This document shows positions 9,371 to 18,096 of a stretch of 64,000 nt of DNA, one piece after another (position 1 is the first letter of the stretch; every line of letters starts with the position of its first letter). Source of the stretch: an uncultured Kiritimatiellota bacterium (GTDB lineage Bacteria > Verrucomicrobiota > Kiritimatiellia > RFP12 > DVOR01); assembly GCA_944389945.1 (NCBI GenBank), contig CALXOF010000008.1:42526-106525 (forward strand). The letters are read 5' to 3'. The position numbers and the translations under genes were made by a program. Below the pieces are notes generated by a model. It saw only the letters and a list, made by a program, of their open reading frames with translations, was not told where the DNA came from and ran no database searches.

Positions 9371-12300
9371 ATGAAGGAAGCCGCAAAGCCCCTTGAGGCT
9401 GCGGCTAAGCGCTTAGAGAGCGAGATCGAGAAGCAGTTTACCGAGCCCGAGAAACAGCGCAAGGCCAACCAGAGGAAGTATTCCAAGGACATCAAGGCAT
9501 TGCAGAAGTCCTTTGACGAGGCGATGGACAACGCCCAGCCTAGACTGGAGGACGACGAGCGCAGCCGGGCGTGGAACCGGATGGTGCTGGACTATCTGAT
9601 GTTCAAGGCAGAGGCGGAGTTTGCCAAGGCGCTTGAGAAGGGTCTGCGCAAGGTGGGCAAGAAGCAGTGGAACAGATTCCGGGGACCCATCATCAAGACC
9701 ATCCAGAAGCTTGCCAACGACGCGGCGTCGCCGGACGGGTGGCTTGCCAAGCGGCTGGAGAACCCGAGTGTGGCAGATCGGGACGCCATCCGGGCTTTCA
9801 TCGCGGAGGCGTTTGGGTTGGAGAAGGACGCCATCCCGATGGGGTGGACGTACATGTTCGACGAGATCGCCAAGGCCATGGAGGAGATGACCAAGGGCAT
9901 CCGTGGCTATCTGCCTGCGGGGCCGGAGGTGGCCGGATTGCTGACGGGGCCGACTGAACTGGAGGTGGAGCCGGAGGCCACGGAGGAGCAACCTTCGACG
10001 GCGATGGATGCGCAGGAGGCGCTCAACCGGGCGGGCGAGCGGTTCCGCAATCGGCGTGCGGCGGAGGCGCTTGCGCAGGACACGGCGTTGCCTGAGACCG
10101 GCGCGGAGGGGGAGTCTGACCTCGATGGGTTGGCGGGGAACACGGCGCTGAGCGTGGGGGAGCCGAAACGCGGCGACACAATCGTCAGACGAACAACGTT
10201 TGATGTCGAAGAGGACAACGAACGAGATGTTGGCTACTATTATTACGTGAACGACATGCCTGTCGCTTACGCAAGTGTCCGAATCTTCAAGGACTCGACC
10301 TATGTTGAACGCATCGACGTAGACGACGACTATCAGAACATGGGATTCGGCACGCGTATTCTCAAACAGTTGGCGGATGAATACGGCGACGTCTATGTCG
10401 CGCCGGACAATGAGGACGCGAAGCGCCTGTATGAACGGATTGGATATGACAAGGTGGGGTCTCGTGCATACAACGAGAGCTACTACGCGGTGGACGAGGG
10501 GTATGGGGTCTATTCCATCAGCGGCGACAGCAACACGAACATCGTCATCGAGGGGGAGGATGACGGGGCAGGCAATGTGGCGTTGAGCGTGGGGGAGGAC
10601 GGCACCAAGGGTGTCGACCCGGGGCGCGTCAAGTCAGGTCTTGCGGACTTTGCGAAGGAGTGGAAGTCTCGCGGAGGCTTGGAGTATGGGGATGAGCGGG
10701 AGTTGAACGCCATTCTTGATGGCGCGAACCGCTTCATGGACGCCTATTTCGGCGGAGCAATTGCGCTCTCCAACGGTGGCGTGTTGCGGTTTTATCCGGA
10801 CCGCCGGGCGATTGAGCGCCTTGGGTTGGAGCGGGCATGGATGGAGTATGCGATCCACGCGGTCACGCATCAGAAAGGAGAGGGAGAGCGCGTTCGCGTT
10901 TATAGTCGCACAAAAGCGAAAACTCTTGATGACATCAGGGAGATTGTCGCGGCGGACAAGTGCGTAATCGACAAGGGAGATCTCGTTTTCATTGGCAATA
11001 ACGGCATGTCTGTCGTCGCGGAAATAGTGAACAAAGATGCCATGCGCTTTGACGAGGAACGCTATATCACGACAAAGTTTACGGGGAGTAGACTTAGGAG
11101 AATGGCAGCGGTGCCACTGAACACCCTAATGGCACCGCGCGAGGGAACCGTGAAGAGTGCGGGTACATCTCCCTCGTCCACAAACACTATCGCAAATCCG
11201 GGTGCCGATGTCAAGCCCGGCAACACGGCCTTGTCCGTGGGCGGGTTTGGACTGAACGCGAACGCGCGTACCGAGATGGAGAAGGTGCGCAAGCAGTATG
11301 AGGGGACGGACAAGTGGATGAAGACCCCGAACGGGAAGCCCACGAAGCTGAACGAGCGGCAGTGGCTGCAGGTGCGCACTCCCTCGTTCAAGGCATGGTT
11401 CGGCGACTGGGAGAACGACCCCGAACACGCCAGCAAGGTGGTGGACGAGAACGGAGAGCCGCTCGTAGTCTACCACCAGACCAACAGCAAGGCCTATATC
11501 AATCGTGAGACCGGGCAAGAGTGGGACAGGATTACCCCGGAAGAGCGACAGGCGTGGCGTGATCGTGGCGATTGGGACGAGCACTGGGAAGAGCAAGACT
11601 TCTACACGTTTGACAACACGACGCACGGCAGACGCTCGATTGAGATGCCTGCGTTCTTCTTCTCGCCAGAATATGACGAATACCACGAGTATGGGAATCG
11701 TACCGTGGCGGCATTTCTCAATCTGCGCAACCCCGCGTCCAACCCAGAGATTCCAAATGCAGGCGTGACGGACACTGCTGGTGAAGATGCCATGAACGCC
11801 TTGATGAAACAGGGCTACGATGGCTTTATCCGTGACGATGACGGAGCGGTTTACGAAATCAACGCGTTTCGGCCCGAACAAATCAAGTCCGCGACGGACA
11901 ACGTGGGCACGTTTGACCCGAGCGTCCAAGACATCCGCCTCTCCGTGGGCGACCGTGCGTACCTTGACGCGGTGCGGCGTGGGGACATGGGGGCCGCGCG
12001 GCGGATGGTGGAGGAGCGGGCAACGGAGATGGGGATTGAAAATCCTATCCCAGAGCAGACGGATGCGTATAAGGTGCGCGTGTCGGCTCCACCGAAGAAG
12101 ACCATCAAGGTTTATAAGGTGTTCACCATTGACCAGGCGGGGCGGCCGACGGCCTTGTTCGTCTCCGGCATGGACGCGCTCCCGATGGGTGTTTGGCTGG
12201 ATGCGCAGGATACGTGGCATTTCACGGCGAAAAACGGCAAACAGTACGTTCCTTCAACGGCCAATCCGAATGGGCGCGGTGGGAAGACAGGTGCTGCCGT

Positions 12301-13675
12301 AGAAATCCCGAACGAGGCGACGCGTCAAGAGCTCATCAAGCGCGGGTTCCTTCCGCAGGGCAGCAAGGCAAAGACGGTGGTGGCCTTGGCGTATCGTCCT
12401 GGATGGCACGCGGGTGACATGCCGTTCTTCCCGCAGGGTGGCGTGAGGCGTGCCGGAAGCAACTATGGCAACGTGCACCATGCGCGGCAGGTGGTGTTCG
12501 AGTGCGAGATGGACGCCGACCATGACTATACCGATGAGGCACGGCGTCAGCCGAAGGCGCTTACGAAGGATGGACGGGTGAATGAGGCAAACGCCGACCT
12601 TCAATCCATGCCGGAGGGCGGGTTCTATCGATACTCGACCAATCCGCTCACGAAGGGCGGCAAGCGTGGAACGTGGTTTATTTCCGGGAGTCTGAAAATC
12701 AACCGTGCGCTGACGCAGGGGGAAGCCGATGGCATCCTGCGAGAAAACGGTTTCGCACCGCAGGAGTGGGAGCAGGGTGCGCTTGACCTTGCTCAACTTG
12801 GTTATCGTGGAGATGAAAGCGAGGCGGCAAGAAAGACGTTGGCCCCGGTGACGTACGACGACAACGGGAATGTGATTCCGCTGAGCAGACGGTTCAACCC
12901 CGCAATTCAAGACATCCGCTTTTCCGTCGGCGAGCGGATGGGTGGGCGTGCGCCGACGGTTGAGCCGGGCGGGGACGTGCGCGAGGCCGGGGAAGGGGCG
13001 TTGGCGTGGCTGCGGAGGAAGTTTGTGCACTCGCAGACGCCGGTTTTTGACGCGGTGCGGCGCGTGATGGGCGTGGGGCGGGAGCCTCCGGACGCGTTGA
13101 ACGTGGAGGCGGCGGCCAAGAACGTGCACGGCAAGATCCGGGCGCGGCAGGAGATGCTCCAGCGGGCGTATCTGGAGCCGCTGAAGGCCATTCTGGCACA
13201 GCCCGGGCTGGACAGGAAGCGGTTTGACGACTACGCGCTGGCCCTGCACGCGCTGGAGCGCAACCGGATGATACAGGAGCGGAGCGTGGTGGTCGACCCC
13301 ACGACCGGCGAGGTGGTCGACTTGGGCGTGGAGGCCGGGTCCGGCGTGACGAACGCGTGGGCCGAGCGGGTGATACGCGAAATCCAGCGCGACCCCTTCG
13401 CGGCGCAGTACAAAGAGGCCGCGAACATCTTGGCCGAGATGAACCGCTTTGTGCTGCGCGGGGCGGTGGCAGACGGGTTGCTGACCGAGGCGCAGGCGAA
13501 GACGTGGATGCGGTTGAGTCCGCACTACGTGCCGCTGATTTTGGGCAGATTGAGGGCCGGCTACCGCCGGCAGGACGCTCCAGGGGAAGCTTGGAAGTTT
13601 GGAGGCTTGGAAGTTTGGTTGTGGCGCCCCGTCCTAGTTGTCCTATTGGTCCTATTTGTCTTACCGCGAGTATAA
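9371..13675 (+). CDS. fragment of a giant phage/conjugative-element polyvalent protein (GNAT, ART-like and LPD-like domains)
   Basis: Long multi-domain protein of the polyvalent type known from phages and conjugative elements. The frame is open from 9116 and coding-like from about 9150 (LDPKAKKDWNWSEHLAKL), so the first Met at 9371 is probably internal and the true 5' end is missing. Order by residue: coiled-coil-like start (1-130); acidic linker; GNAT acetyltransferase-like (about 280-370, DDDYQNMGFGTRIL and KRLYERIGY); unassigned domain (about 415-600); ADP-ribosyltransferase-like (about 670-860, VYHQT and FRPEQIKSATDNVGTFDP); unassigned domain with LAYRPGWHAGDMPFF (about 900-1165); C-terminal large-polyvalent-associated helical domain ending HYVPL (about 1390). 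From about 13541 the frame runs into a repeat element, so the last about 45 residues are not native. Five (A/R)(L/F)SVG peptides sit between the domains. Expression is uncertain. Confidence 0.75.
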   Translation: MKEAAKPLEAAAKRLESEIEKQFTEPEKQRKANQRKYSKDIKALQKSFDEAMDNAQPRLEDDERSRAWNRMVLDYLMFKAEAEFAKALEKGLRKVGKKQWNRFRGPIIKTIQKLANDAASPDGWLAKRLENPSVADRDAIRAFIAEAFGLEKDAIPMGWTYMFDEIAKAMEEMTKGIRGYLPAGPEVAGLLTGPTELEVEPEATEEQPSTAMDAQEALNRAGERFRNRRAAEALAQDTALPETGAEGESDLDGLAGNTALSVGEPKRGDTIVRRTTFDVEEDNERDVGYYYYVNDMPVAYASVRIFKDSTYVERIDVDDDYQNMGFGTRILKQLADEYGDVYVAPDNEDAKRLYERIGYDKVGSRAYNESYYAVDEGYGVYSISGDSNTNIVIEGEDDGAGNVALSVGEDGTKGVDPGRVKSGLADFAKEWKSRGGLEYGDERELNAILDGANRFMDAYFGGAIALSNGGVLRFYPDRRAIERLGLERAWMEYAIHAVTHQKGEGERVRVYSRTKAKTLDDIREIVAADKCVIDKGDLVFIGNNGMSVVAEIVNKDAMRFDEERYITTKFTGSRLRRMAAVPLNTLMAPREGTVKSAGTSPSSTNTIANPGADVKPGNTALSVGGFGLNANARTEMEKVRKQYEGTDKWMKTPNGKPTKLNERQWLQVRTPSFKAWFGDWENDPEHASKVVDENGEPLVVYHQTNSKAYINRETGQEWDRITPEERQAWRDRGDWDEHWEEQDFYTFDNTTHGRRSIEMPAFFFSPEYDEYHEYGNRTVAAFLNLRNPASNPEIPNAGVTDTAGEDAMNALMKQGYDGFIRDDDGAVYEINAFRPEQIKSATDNVGTFDPSVQDIRLSVGDRAYLDAVRRGDMGAARRMVEERATEMGIENPIPEQTDAYKVRVSAPPKKTIKVYKVFTIDQAGRPTALFVSGMDALPMGVWLDAQDTWHFTAKNGKQYVPSTANPNGRGGKTGAAVEIPNEATRQELIKRGFLPQGSKAKTVVALAYRPGWHAGDMPFFPQGGVRRAGSNYGNVHHARQVVFECEMDADHDYTDEARRQPKALTKDGRVNEANADLQSMPEGGFYRYSTNPLTKGGKRGTWFISGSLKINRALTQGEADGILRENGFAPQEWEQGALDLAQLGYRGDESEAARKTLAPVTYDDNGNVIPLSRRFNPAIQDIRFSVGERMGGRAPTVEPGGDVREAGEGALAWLRRKFVHSQTPVFDAVRRVMGVGREPPDALNVEAAAKNVHGKIRARQEMLQRAYLEPLKAILAQPGLDRKRFDDYALALHALERNRMIQERSVVVDPTTGEVVDLGVEAGSGVTNAWAERVIREIQRDPFAAQYKEAANILAEMNRFVLRGAVADGLLTEAQAKTWMRLSPHYVPLILGRLRAGYRRQDAPGEAWKFGGLEVWLWRPVLVVLLVLFVLPRV

Positions 13676-13702
13676 AAGCGCAAACGATGGCCGGTAATAC
13701 AA
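13541..13702 (+). repeat. composite intergenic element ending in AATACAA, copy 2
   Basis: Same block order as the 8986 copy: GGGCAGATT, GGCCGGCTACCGCCGG (hairpin, 13555-13570), CAGGACGCTC, TTGGAAGTTTGG, CCTAGT/CCTATT spacer, GTATAAAAGCG (13670-13680) and GGTAATACAA (13693-13702). Same orientation as the first copy, so the polyvalent gene lies between two direct copies. Its left edge truncates that gene, its right edge truncates a transposase gene. Confidence 0.75.
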
Positions 13703-14145
13703 GTCGTGATGTTCCTGCGACGCCGACCTTGAGGAACCGTTTGACGCTGACGAGACGGAAGGGGCGGTCGGATGGTGCGCGTGATGGTGGAGACACTCAT
13801 GCGGCGCAGTTCGTCGGCAATGGTCTTTGGGATTGGCGCTTTCGTCTCCGCGTAGTCCCGGATAGCCGTGTCCATGACGGCGTGGAGGTAGAGCGGGCAC
13901 ATCTGCCCCATCGCCAGTCCGATACGGACGAGGACCTGTCTGGACTTCAGGGAATAGGTTGGGGGCCGTCCGTGATGGGGGTGGTTACGATAGGAGCCGT
14001 TGGGCAAGCGGATGACAAACTTCCGCGACAGCTTGCACATCCTGATTGCCTCATCGAGCAACGCTGTCTTTTCTGCTCGTGTCCGAGCCTTGGCGTATCG
14101 TCGTCTCATTCTGTCCATGTACTCGTTCTCAAAAGTCTGTTCCAT
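13703..14145 (-). pseudogene. truncated integrase-core (rve/DDE) transposase, N-terminal part only
   Basis: About 147 native codons from ATG 14145, then the frame enters the AATACAA repeat element (reading on to 13561 without homology). The N-terminal part has the helix-turn-helix pattern of integrase-type transposases (KTALLDEAIRMCKLSRKFVIRL, then GRPPTYSLKSRQVLVRI and MSVSTITRTIRP). The catalytic DDE core is absent, so it cannot transpose itself. AAGGAG-like CGAAGGAG precedes the start. Assignment to an IS481-like group rests on overall resemblance only. Confidence 0.7.
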
Positions 14146-14152
14146 GTCGACT

Positions 14153-14225
14153 CCTTCGGTGCAATCGCATTTGACACATAGGAAGGATATCGACTTTCGC
14201 TTCGGTGCAATTTACTATGACACAT
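14153..14225 (-). repeat. left end of the broken IS with a duplicated terminal motif
   Basis: Two direct copies of CTTCGGTGCAAT followed by n(4-5) and TGACACAT, at 14154-14179 and 14200-14225. Read on the minus strand they start TGTGTCA and end GCACCGAAG, just before the transposase ATG. Duplicated subterminal motifs of this kind are usual transposase binding sites, so the insertion sequence end probably lies near 14225. Confidence 0.55.
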
Positions 14226-14292
14226 CACGCCTGCGTGTGGCAACACGCCTTTAATCTATGTAAGCTGCGCTTTCCTCCGGTTTCGGGATAGC

Positions 14293-14442
14293 AAATGACA
14301 GGTCTTGGAGGTGGTGTATCTTGCTATGAGAGATTAGATTGTCTGTGATTTAGGGGAACCAAATGACAGGTCTTGGAGGTGGTGTATCTTGCTATGAGAG
14401 ATTAGATTGTCTGTGATTTAGGGGAACCAAATGACAGGTCTT
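14293..14442. repeat. 68-bp tandem repeat, 2.2 units
   Basis: Unit starting AAATGACAGGTCTTGGAGG begins at 14293, 14361 and 14429; the first two units are identical as read and the third stops after AAATGACAGGTCTT. No gene overlaps. The remaining gap to 14809 holds only a GCAGATT-type dispersed repeat (14711-14743, minus) and nothing else recognisable. Confidence 0.85.
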
Positions 14443-14811
14443 TGGCAAGGGTGCGTGGTGTGAGTTCCTGCGATTGGGCTGGGGAAATCTCGGATTGAAT
14501 GAGGTCCCTCTCTCATATTATAGGTAGGGGGTGATGGCGAGGGCTTCCCACGCCAGTGTCACCGGCGATAACCGGTGTGTCCGTTTCGGATATTTCAGTT
14601 GTTTTTGGGAAGCATACTGAGACGGCGTGATAAGACCATTAGAACGTGGCTCTCTAAGGAGCTTTATTCCCAAAACACACTGACAGTCTTGCGTGCGGTA
14701 GCTTGCCATTAATCTGCCCCCAATCTGCGAAATCTGCGGTTCCCCTGCGTCTTTGCAGTCCCACTTGTGCCCGACAGCATTAGGTTCGCGTTACGCCGAG
14801 GGGTGGGGATG

Positions 14812-14820
14812 TGGTATACT
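14812..14820 (+). promoter_or_regulatory. extended -10 promoter of nifU-nifS
   Basis: TATACT at 14815-14820 immediately preceded by TGTGG (14810-14814). A weak TTACGC lies 18 bases upstream. The ribosome site AAAGGAG at 14837-14843 follows. Confidence 0.65.
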
Positions 14821-14851
14821 ATGCGCTTCCTGAAGAAAGGAGCGTAAGCAA

Positions 14852-15691
14852 ATGTGGGATTACACCGAAAAAGTGATGGACCATTTCCGGCACCCGAGGA
14901 ACGTCGGGGCCATTGAACACCCGGACGGGAAGGCGACGGTGGGGTCGCTGGCTTGCGGCGACGCGCTGACCTTCATGTTCAAGTTGGGACCGGACGGGCG
15001 CATCGCCGAGGCAAAGTTCCAGACCTTCGGGTGCGCGAGCGCGGTGGCTTCGAGCTCGGCGCTGACGGAGATGGTCATCGGCAAGACGTTGGAAGAGGCC
15101 GAGAAGATCACGAACAAGGACATCGCGGACTATCTGGGCGGCTTGCCGGACCAGAAGATGCATTGCTCGGTGATGGGTCGCGAGGCGCTTGAGGCGGCCA
15201 TCCACAACTATCGCACGGGCGAAGAGAACGTGGTGCAGGTGAACGACGAGATTGTTTGCACCTGCTTCGGCGTCTCCCGCGCGGAAATCGAGCGCGTGAC
15301 GCGTGAGAATCATCTCCACACGGTGGAAGAGGTGACGAACTATTGCAAGGCCGGCGGCGGTTGCGGAATGTGCCGTGACCGTATCCAGGAAATTGTGGAC
15401 GAGGTGAACCACGCGCAGGCCGCGGCGGCGGAGCCTCCGAAGCCGGCGAAGAAGATGACCACGCTCCAGAAGATCAAGCTCATCGAGCAGACGCTTGAGG
15501 AGCAGGTGCGCCCCGTGCTGAAGAAAGATGGGGGCGACGTGGAGTTGGTGGACGTGGACGGGGACACCGTCCGCATCGCCTTCCGCGGGATGTGCGCGGG
15601 CTGCCGGAGCGCGGCTATCACGCGCGATAACCTGATCGCGCACGCGCTCCATGAGTTCGTGGACCCGGCAATCGAGGTGGTGATGGAATGA
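14852..15691 (+). CDS. nifU: three-domain Fe-S cluster scaffold protein NifU
   Basis: Cytoplasmic scaffold on which [2Fe-2S]/[4Fe-4S] clusters are built and passed to apo-proteins. 279 residues in the classic three-domain order: IscU-like domain with scaffold Cys C35, C61, C105; a Bfd-like [2Fe-2S] domain with C136, C138, C171, C174; a Nfu-type domain with the CxxC pair C248/C251. A Lys/Ala/Pro linker lies at about 187-202. All expected cysteines are present. It overlaps nifS by 4 bases (ATGA), so the sulfur donor is coupled to it. No nitrogenase genes are nearby, so general Fe-S assembly (for example for IlvD downstream) is the likely job. Confidence 0.95.
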   Translation: MWDYTEKVMDHFRHPRNVGAIEHPDGKATVGSLACGDALTFMFKLGPDGRIAEAKFQTFGCASAVASSSALTEMVIGKTLEEAEKITNKDIADYLGGLPDQKMHCSVMGREALEAAIHNYRTGEENVVQVNDEIVCTCFGVSRAEIERVTRENHLHTVEEVTNYCKAGGGCGMCRDRIQEIVDEVNHAQAAAAEPPKPAKKMTTLQKIKLIEQTLEEQVRPVLKKDGGDVELVDVDGDTVRIAFRGMCAGCRSAAITRDNLIAHALHEFVDPAIEVVME

Positions 15692-16866
15692 GCAACGCCC
15701 CTTTGGTTTATTTGGACAACAACGCGACGACGCGTCCCGCGTCCGAGGTGGTGGAGGCGATGCTTCCCCTCCTAACGGAGCAGTGGGGCAACCCCAGTAG
15801 CATGCACGCCTTCGGTGGGCGGGTGGCCAAGCCCGTGGCCGAGGCGCGCGAACGGGTCGCGGCCTTCCTCAACGCGGAGCGTCCGGAAGAGGTCGTCTTC
15901 GAGGGGTGCGCCACGGAGGCCGACAACCATGCGCTCTTTGGCGTGGCGGCGGCCTGGGGGCGCCCCGGCACCATCATCACCAGCCGCGTGGAGCACCCGG
16001 CCATCCTGGGGCCTTGTCTGCGCTTGCGCGAGATGGGGCACACGGTGGTGGAAATCGGCGTAGACGGCGAGGGCCGCTTCGACATGGAGGCTTATGAGGC
16101 CGCCTTGGCCGCGCACCCGGGCCCAAAACTGGTCTCGGTGATGTGGGCGAACAACGAGACGGGCGTCCTCTTCCCTATCAAACGCATTGCCGAGCTGGGC
16201 AAGGCCGCCGGTGCCATCGTGCATACCGACGCAGTACAGGCGGCCGGCAAGGTGCCGTTGGACGTGCGTGAGGTGCCGGTGGACCTGCTCTCCATCGCGG
16301 GGCATAAGATGCATGCGCCCAAGGGCATCGGTGTCCTGTACGTCCGCCGGGGCACGCGTATCAAGCCCTTCGTCATCGGGGGTCACCAGGAGCGTGGCCG
16401 CCGCGGCGGTACGGAGAATGTGCCCTACATCATCGGCATGGCCAAGGCGTGTGACCTTTCCGCGGCGGCCTTGACGGACGGTTCCGAGGTGCGTATTCGC
16501 CGCCTGCGCGACAAGTTGCAGACGGGGCTTCTGGCGACGTGCCCGGACAGCCGCGTGAACGGCGGCGGGGCCGAACGTGTTTCCAACACGCTGAACATCT
16601 CCTTCGAGTACATCGAGGGCGAGAGCGTGCTCTATCACCTGAGCGACTTGGGCATTTGCGCGAGCAGTGGCTCCGCCTGCGCGGCGGGAAGCCTGGAGCC
16701 GAGCCATGTGATCCGTGCGATGGGCGTGCCCTTCACCGCTGTGCACGGGTCGATTCGCTTCTCCCTGAGCCGCTACACGACCGAAGAGGAGATCGATTAC
16801 GTGCTCAAACACTGCCCGGAGGTGGTGGCCGAGATGCGCGCGATTTCGCCCTTCGTGAAGCACTGA
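15688..16866 (+). CDS. nifS: cysteine desulfurase NifS
   Basis: PLP-dependent desulfurase, 392 residues, that removes sulfur from cysteine and hands it to the NifU scaffold. Motifs: YLDNNATTRP at the N-terminus, HTDAVQAAGK, the PLP lysine K207 in SIAGHKMHAPKG, and the catalytic loop ASSGSACAAG with C331. The short loop around C331 fits the NifS/IscS class rather than SufS. Start overlaps the nifU stop. Length and motifs are complete. Confidence 0.95.
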   Translation: MSNAPLVYLDNNATTRPASEVVEAMLPLLTEQWGNPSSMHAFGGRVAKPVAEARERVAAFLNAERPEEVVFEGCATEADNHALFGVAAAWGRPGTIITSRVEHPAILGPCLRLREMGHTVVEIGVDGEGRFDMEAYEAALAAHPGPKLVSVMWANNETGVLFPIKRIAELGKAAGAIVHTDAVQAAGKVPLDVREVPVDLLSIAGHKMHAPKGIGVLYVRRGTRIKPFVIGGHQERGRRGGTENVPYIIGMAKACDLSAAALTDGSEVRIRRLRDKLQTGLLATCPDSRVNGGGAERVSNTLNISFEYIEGESVLYHLSDLGICASSGSACAAGSLEPSHVIRAMGVPFTAVHGSIRFSLSRYTTEEEIDYVLKHCPEVVAEMRAISPFVKH

Positions 16867-16873
16867 GCGCATT

Positions 16874-16884
16874 TGTGCTATTCT
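16874..16884 (+). promoter_or_regulatory. extended -10 promoter of the OmpA-family gene
   Basis: TGTGC directly before TATTCT (16879-16884), starting 7 bases after the nifS stop. The AAAGGA ribosome site follows at 16894-16899. The OmpA gene can therefore be transcribed apart from nifUS. Confidence 0.55.
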
Positions 16885-16905
16885 ATAAAAAAGAAAGGAC
16901 GCAAG

Positions 16906-18087
16906 ATGAAACAGTTTTGGATGGCTTCCGCCCTTGTCGCGACCGCCGGTGTGGCGGGTGCGCAGAATGGCCCTGTGGTGACCGCGCGTGATGATGCGCC
17001 CGTGGCGTTGACCGAAGAGGACGCGCAGGCGGGCGTGGTGGCGGACAATGACGATGGTCAGTCTGAGGGCCGCTTCTATTTGGGTGCCGGCGCGGGCGTC
17101 ATGCGCGTCCACAACACCAGCCATCCCGCGCCGGGGAGTGACCTGCGCGGTGTGCAGCCGTCCGTGGTCTTGCGTCTGGGTTACGATTTCGCGGATAGCC
17201 CTTGGAGTCTGGAAGGGTTCGGCTCGTTGAGCCGTGCCACCAAGATGGCGAAGGGTTCGGACAGCGGCCGCACCATCGTTGGGGTGGGGGCGGAGGCCCT
17301 GTGGCACTTCGACCGCTATGCGCGCTTTGACCCCTTCTTGGCCGGCGGCCTCTCCTTCTACAGCGGCAACAAGCCCTCTCTGTGGCAGGATGGCAAGCGC
17401 GCGCATTTCTTCGCGCAGGCCGGCGTTGGCGCCTTCTACCACCTCACGGAGAATCTTTCTCTGCGCGGCGACTTGCGCTGGCACGTGGCGTTGGATGAGG
17501 ACTTCATGCACTTCACCTCGGCTGACATCGGCTTGACGTGGTTCTTGGGCGGCGAGGGGGATACCTCGGCCGACACCCTGGCGCCCTTGTCCGAACGCGG
17601 CCCAATCGAGGCCGGCGCCGCGCGTTATGACGAGGCCAGCGCGCATGCCGAGAAGCTACGCGACGTGACGCCCGTGGGCATCGGCGACACGATGCTCCTG
17701 GAGTTGCGCGTGGGCTTCGCCAAGGATACTGCCATCATTCAGGCGTCTGAACAGCCTGTGATGGATGAGCTGACCCGGATGGTGCTCGCGGCGTTTGAAA
17801 TCAATCCGCAGGCCAAGATTGAGATTCATGGCCACGCCGACCGTCAGCATGGCTCCGACCACGCCTATAACCAAGCGCTCTCTGAGGCGCGTGCCAAAAG
17901 CGTGATGACCTTCTTGGCGCAGAACGGCGCGCCTGTTGAGCGCATGACGGCGCAGGGGCATTCCTTCGATCAGCCGTTGGAGCCTGTGGATTTGGACAAT
18001 GGCACGCCGGCGAACCGTCGCGTGGAGATTGTCATCAAGGGCGTCACAGAGGCGGAGCGGGAACGCATTCGCGTCTCCGGCAAGTAA
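16906..18087 (+). CDS. OmpA-family outer membrane protein
   Basis: Exported protein of 393 residues. Start 16906 gives the signal peptide MKQFWMASALVATAGVAGA with AAAGGA 6 bases upstream; the in-frame ATG at 16873 lies inside the promoter. Residues about 50-220 form an outer membrane beta-barrel (alternating strands, RFYLGAGAGVMRV, AHFFAQAGVGAFYHL). Residues about 270-390 are an OmpA C-terminal peptidoglycan-binding domain (IEIHGHADRQHG, NQALSEARAKSV, NRRVEIVIKG). It probably anchors the outer membrane to the cell wall. It precedes two lipopolysaccharide genes. Confidence 0.88.
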   Translation: MKQFWMASALVATAGVAGAQNGPVVTARDDAPVALTEEDAQAGVVADNDDGQSEGRFYLGAGAGVMRVHNTSHPAPGSDLRGVQPSVVLRLGYDFADSPWSLEGFGSLSRATKMAKGSDSGRTIVGVGAEALWHFDRYARFDPFLAGGLSFYSGNKPSLWQDGKRAHFFAQAGVGAFYHLTENLSLRGDLRWHVALDEDFMHFTSADIGLTWFLGGEGDTSADTLAPLSERGPIEAGAARYDEASAHAEKLRDVTPVGIGDTMLLELRVGFAKDTAIIQASEQPVMDELTRMVLAAFEINPQAKIEIHGHADRQHGSDHAYNQALSEARAKSVMTFLAQNGAPVERMTAQGHSFDQPLEPVDLDNGTPANRRVEIVIKGVTEAERERIRVSGK

Positions 18088-18096
18088 GGACGTTGC

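Noticed and set aside
14852..16866. nitrogen-fixation locus
   Set aside because: nifU and nifS names reflect family only; no nifHDK or other nif genes are in the window.
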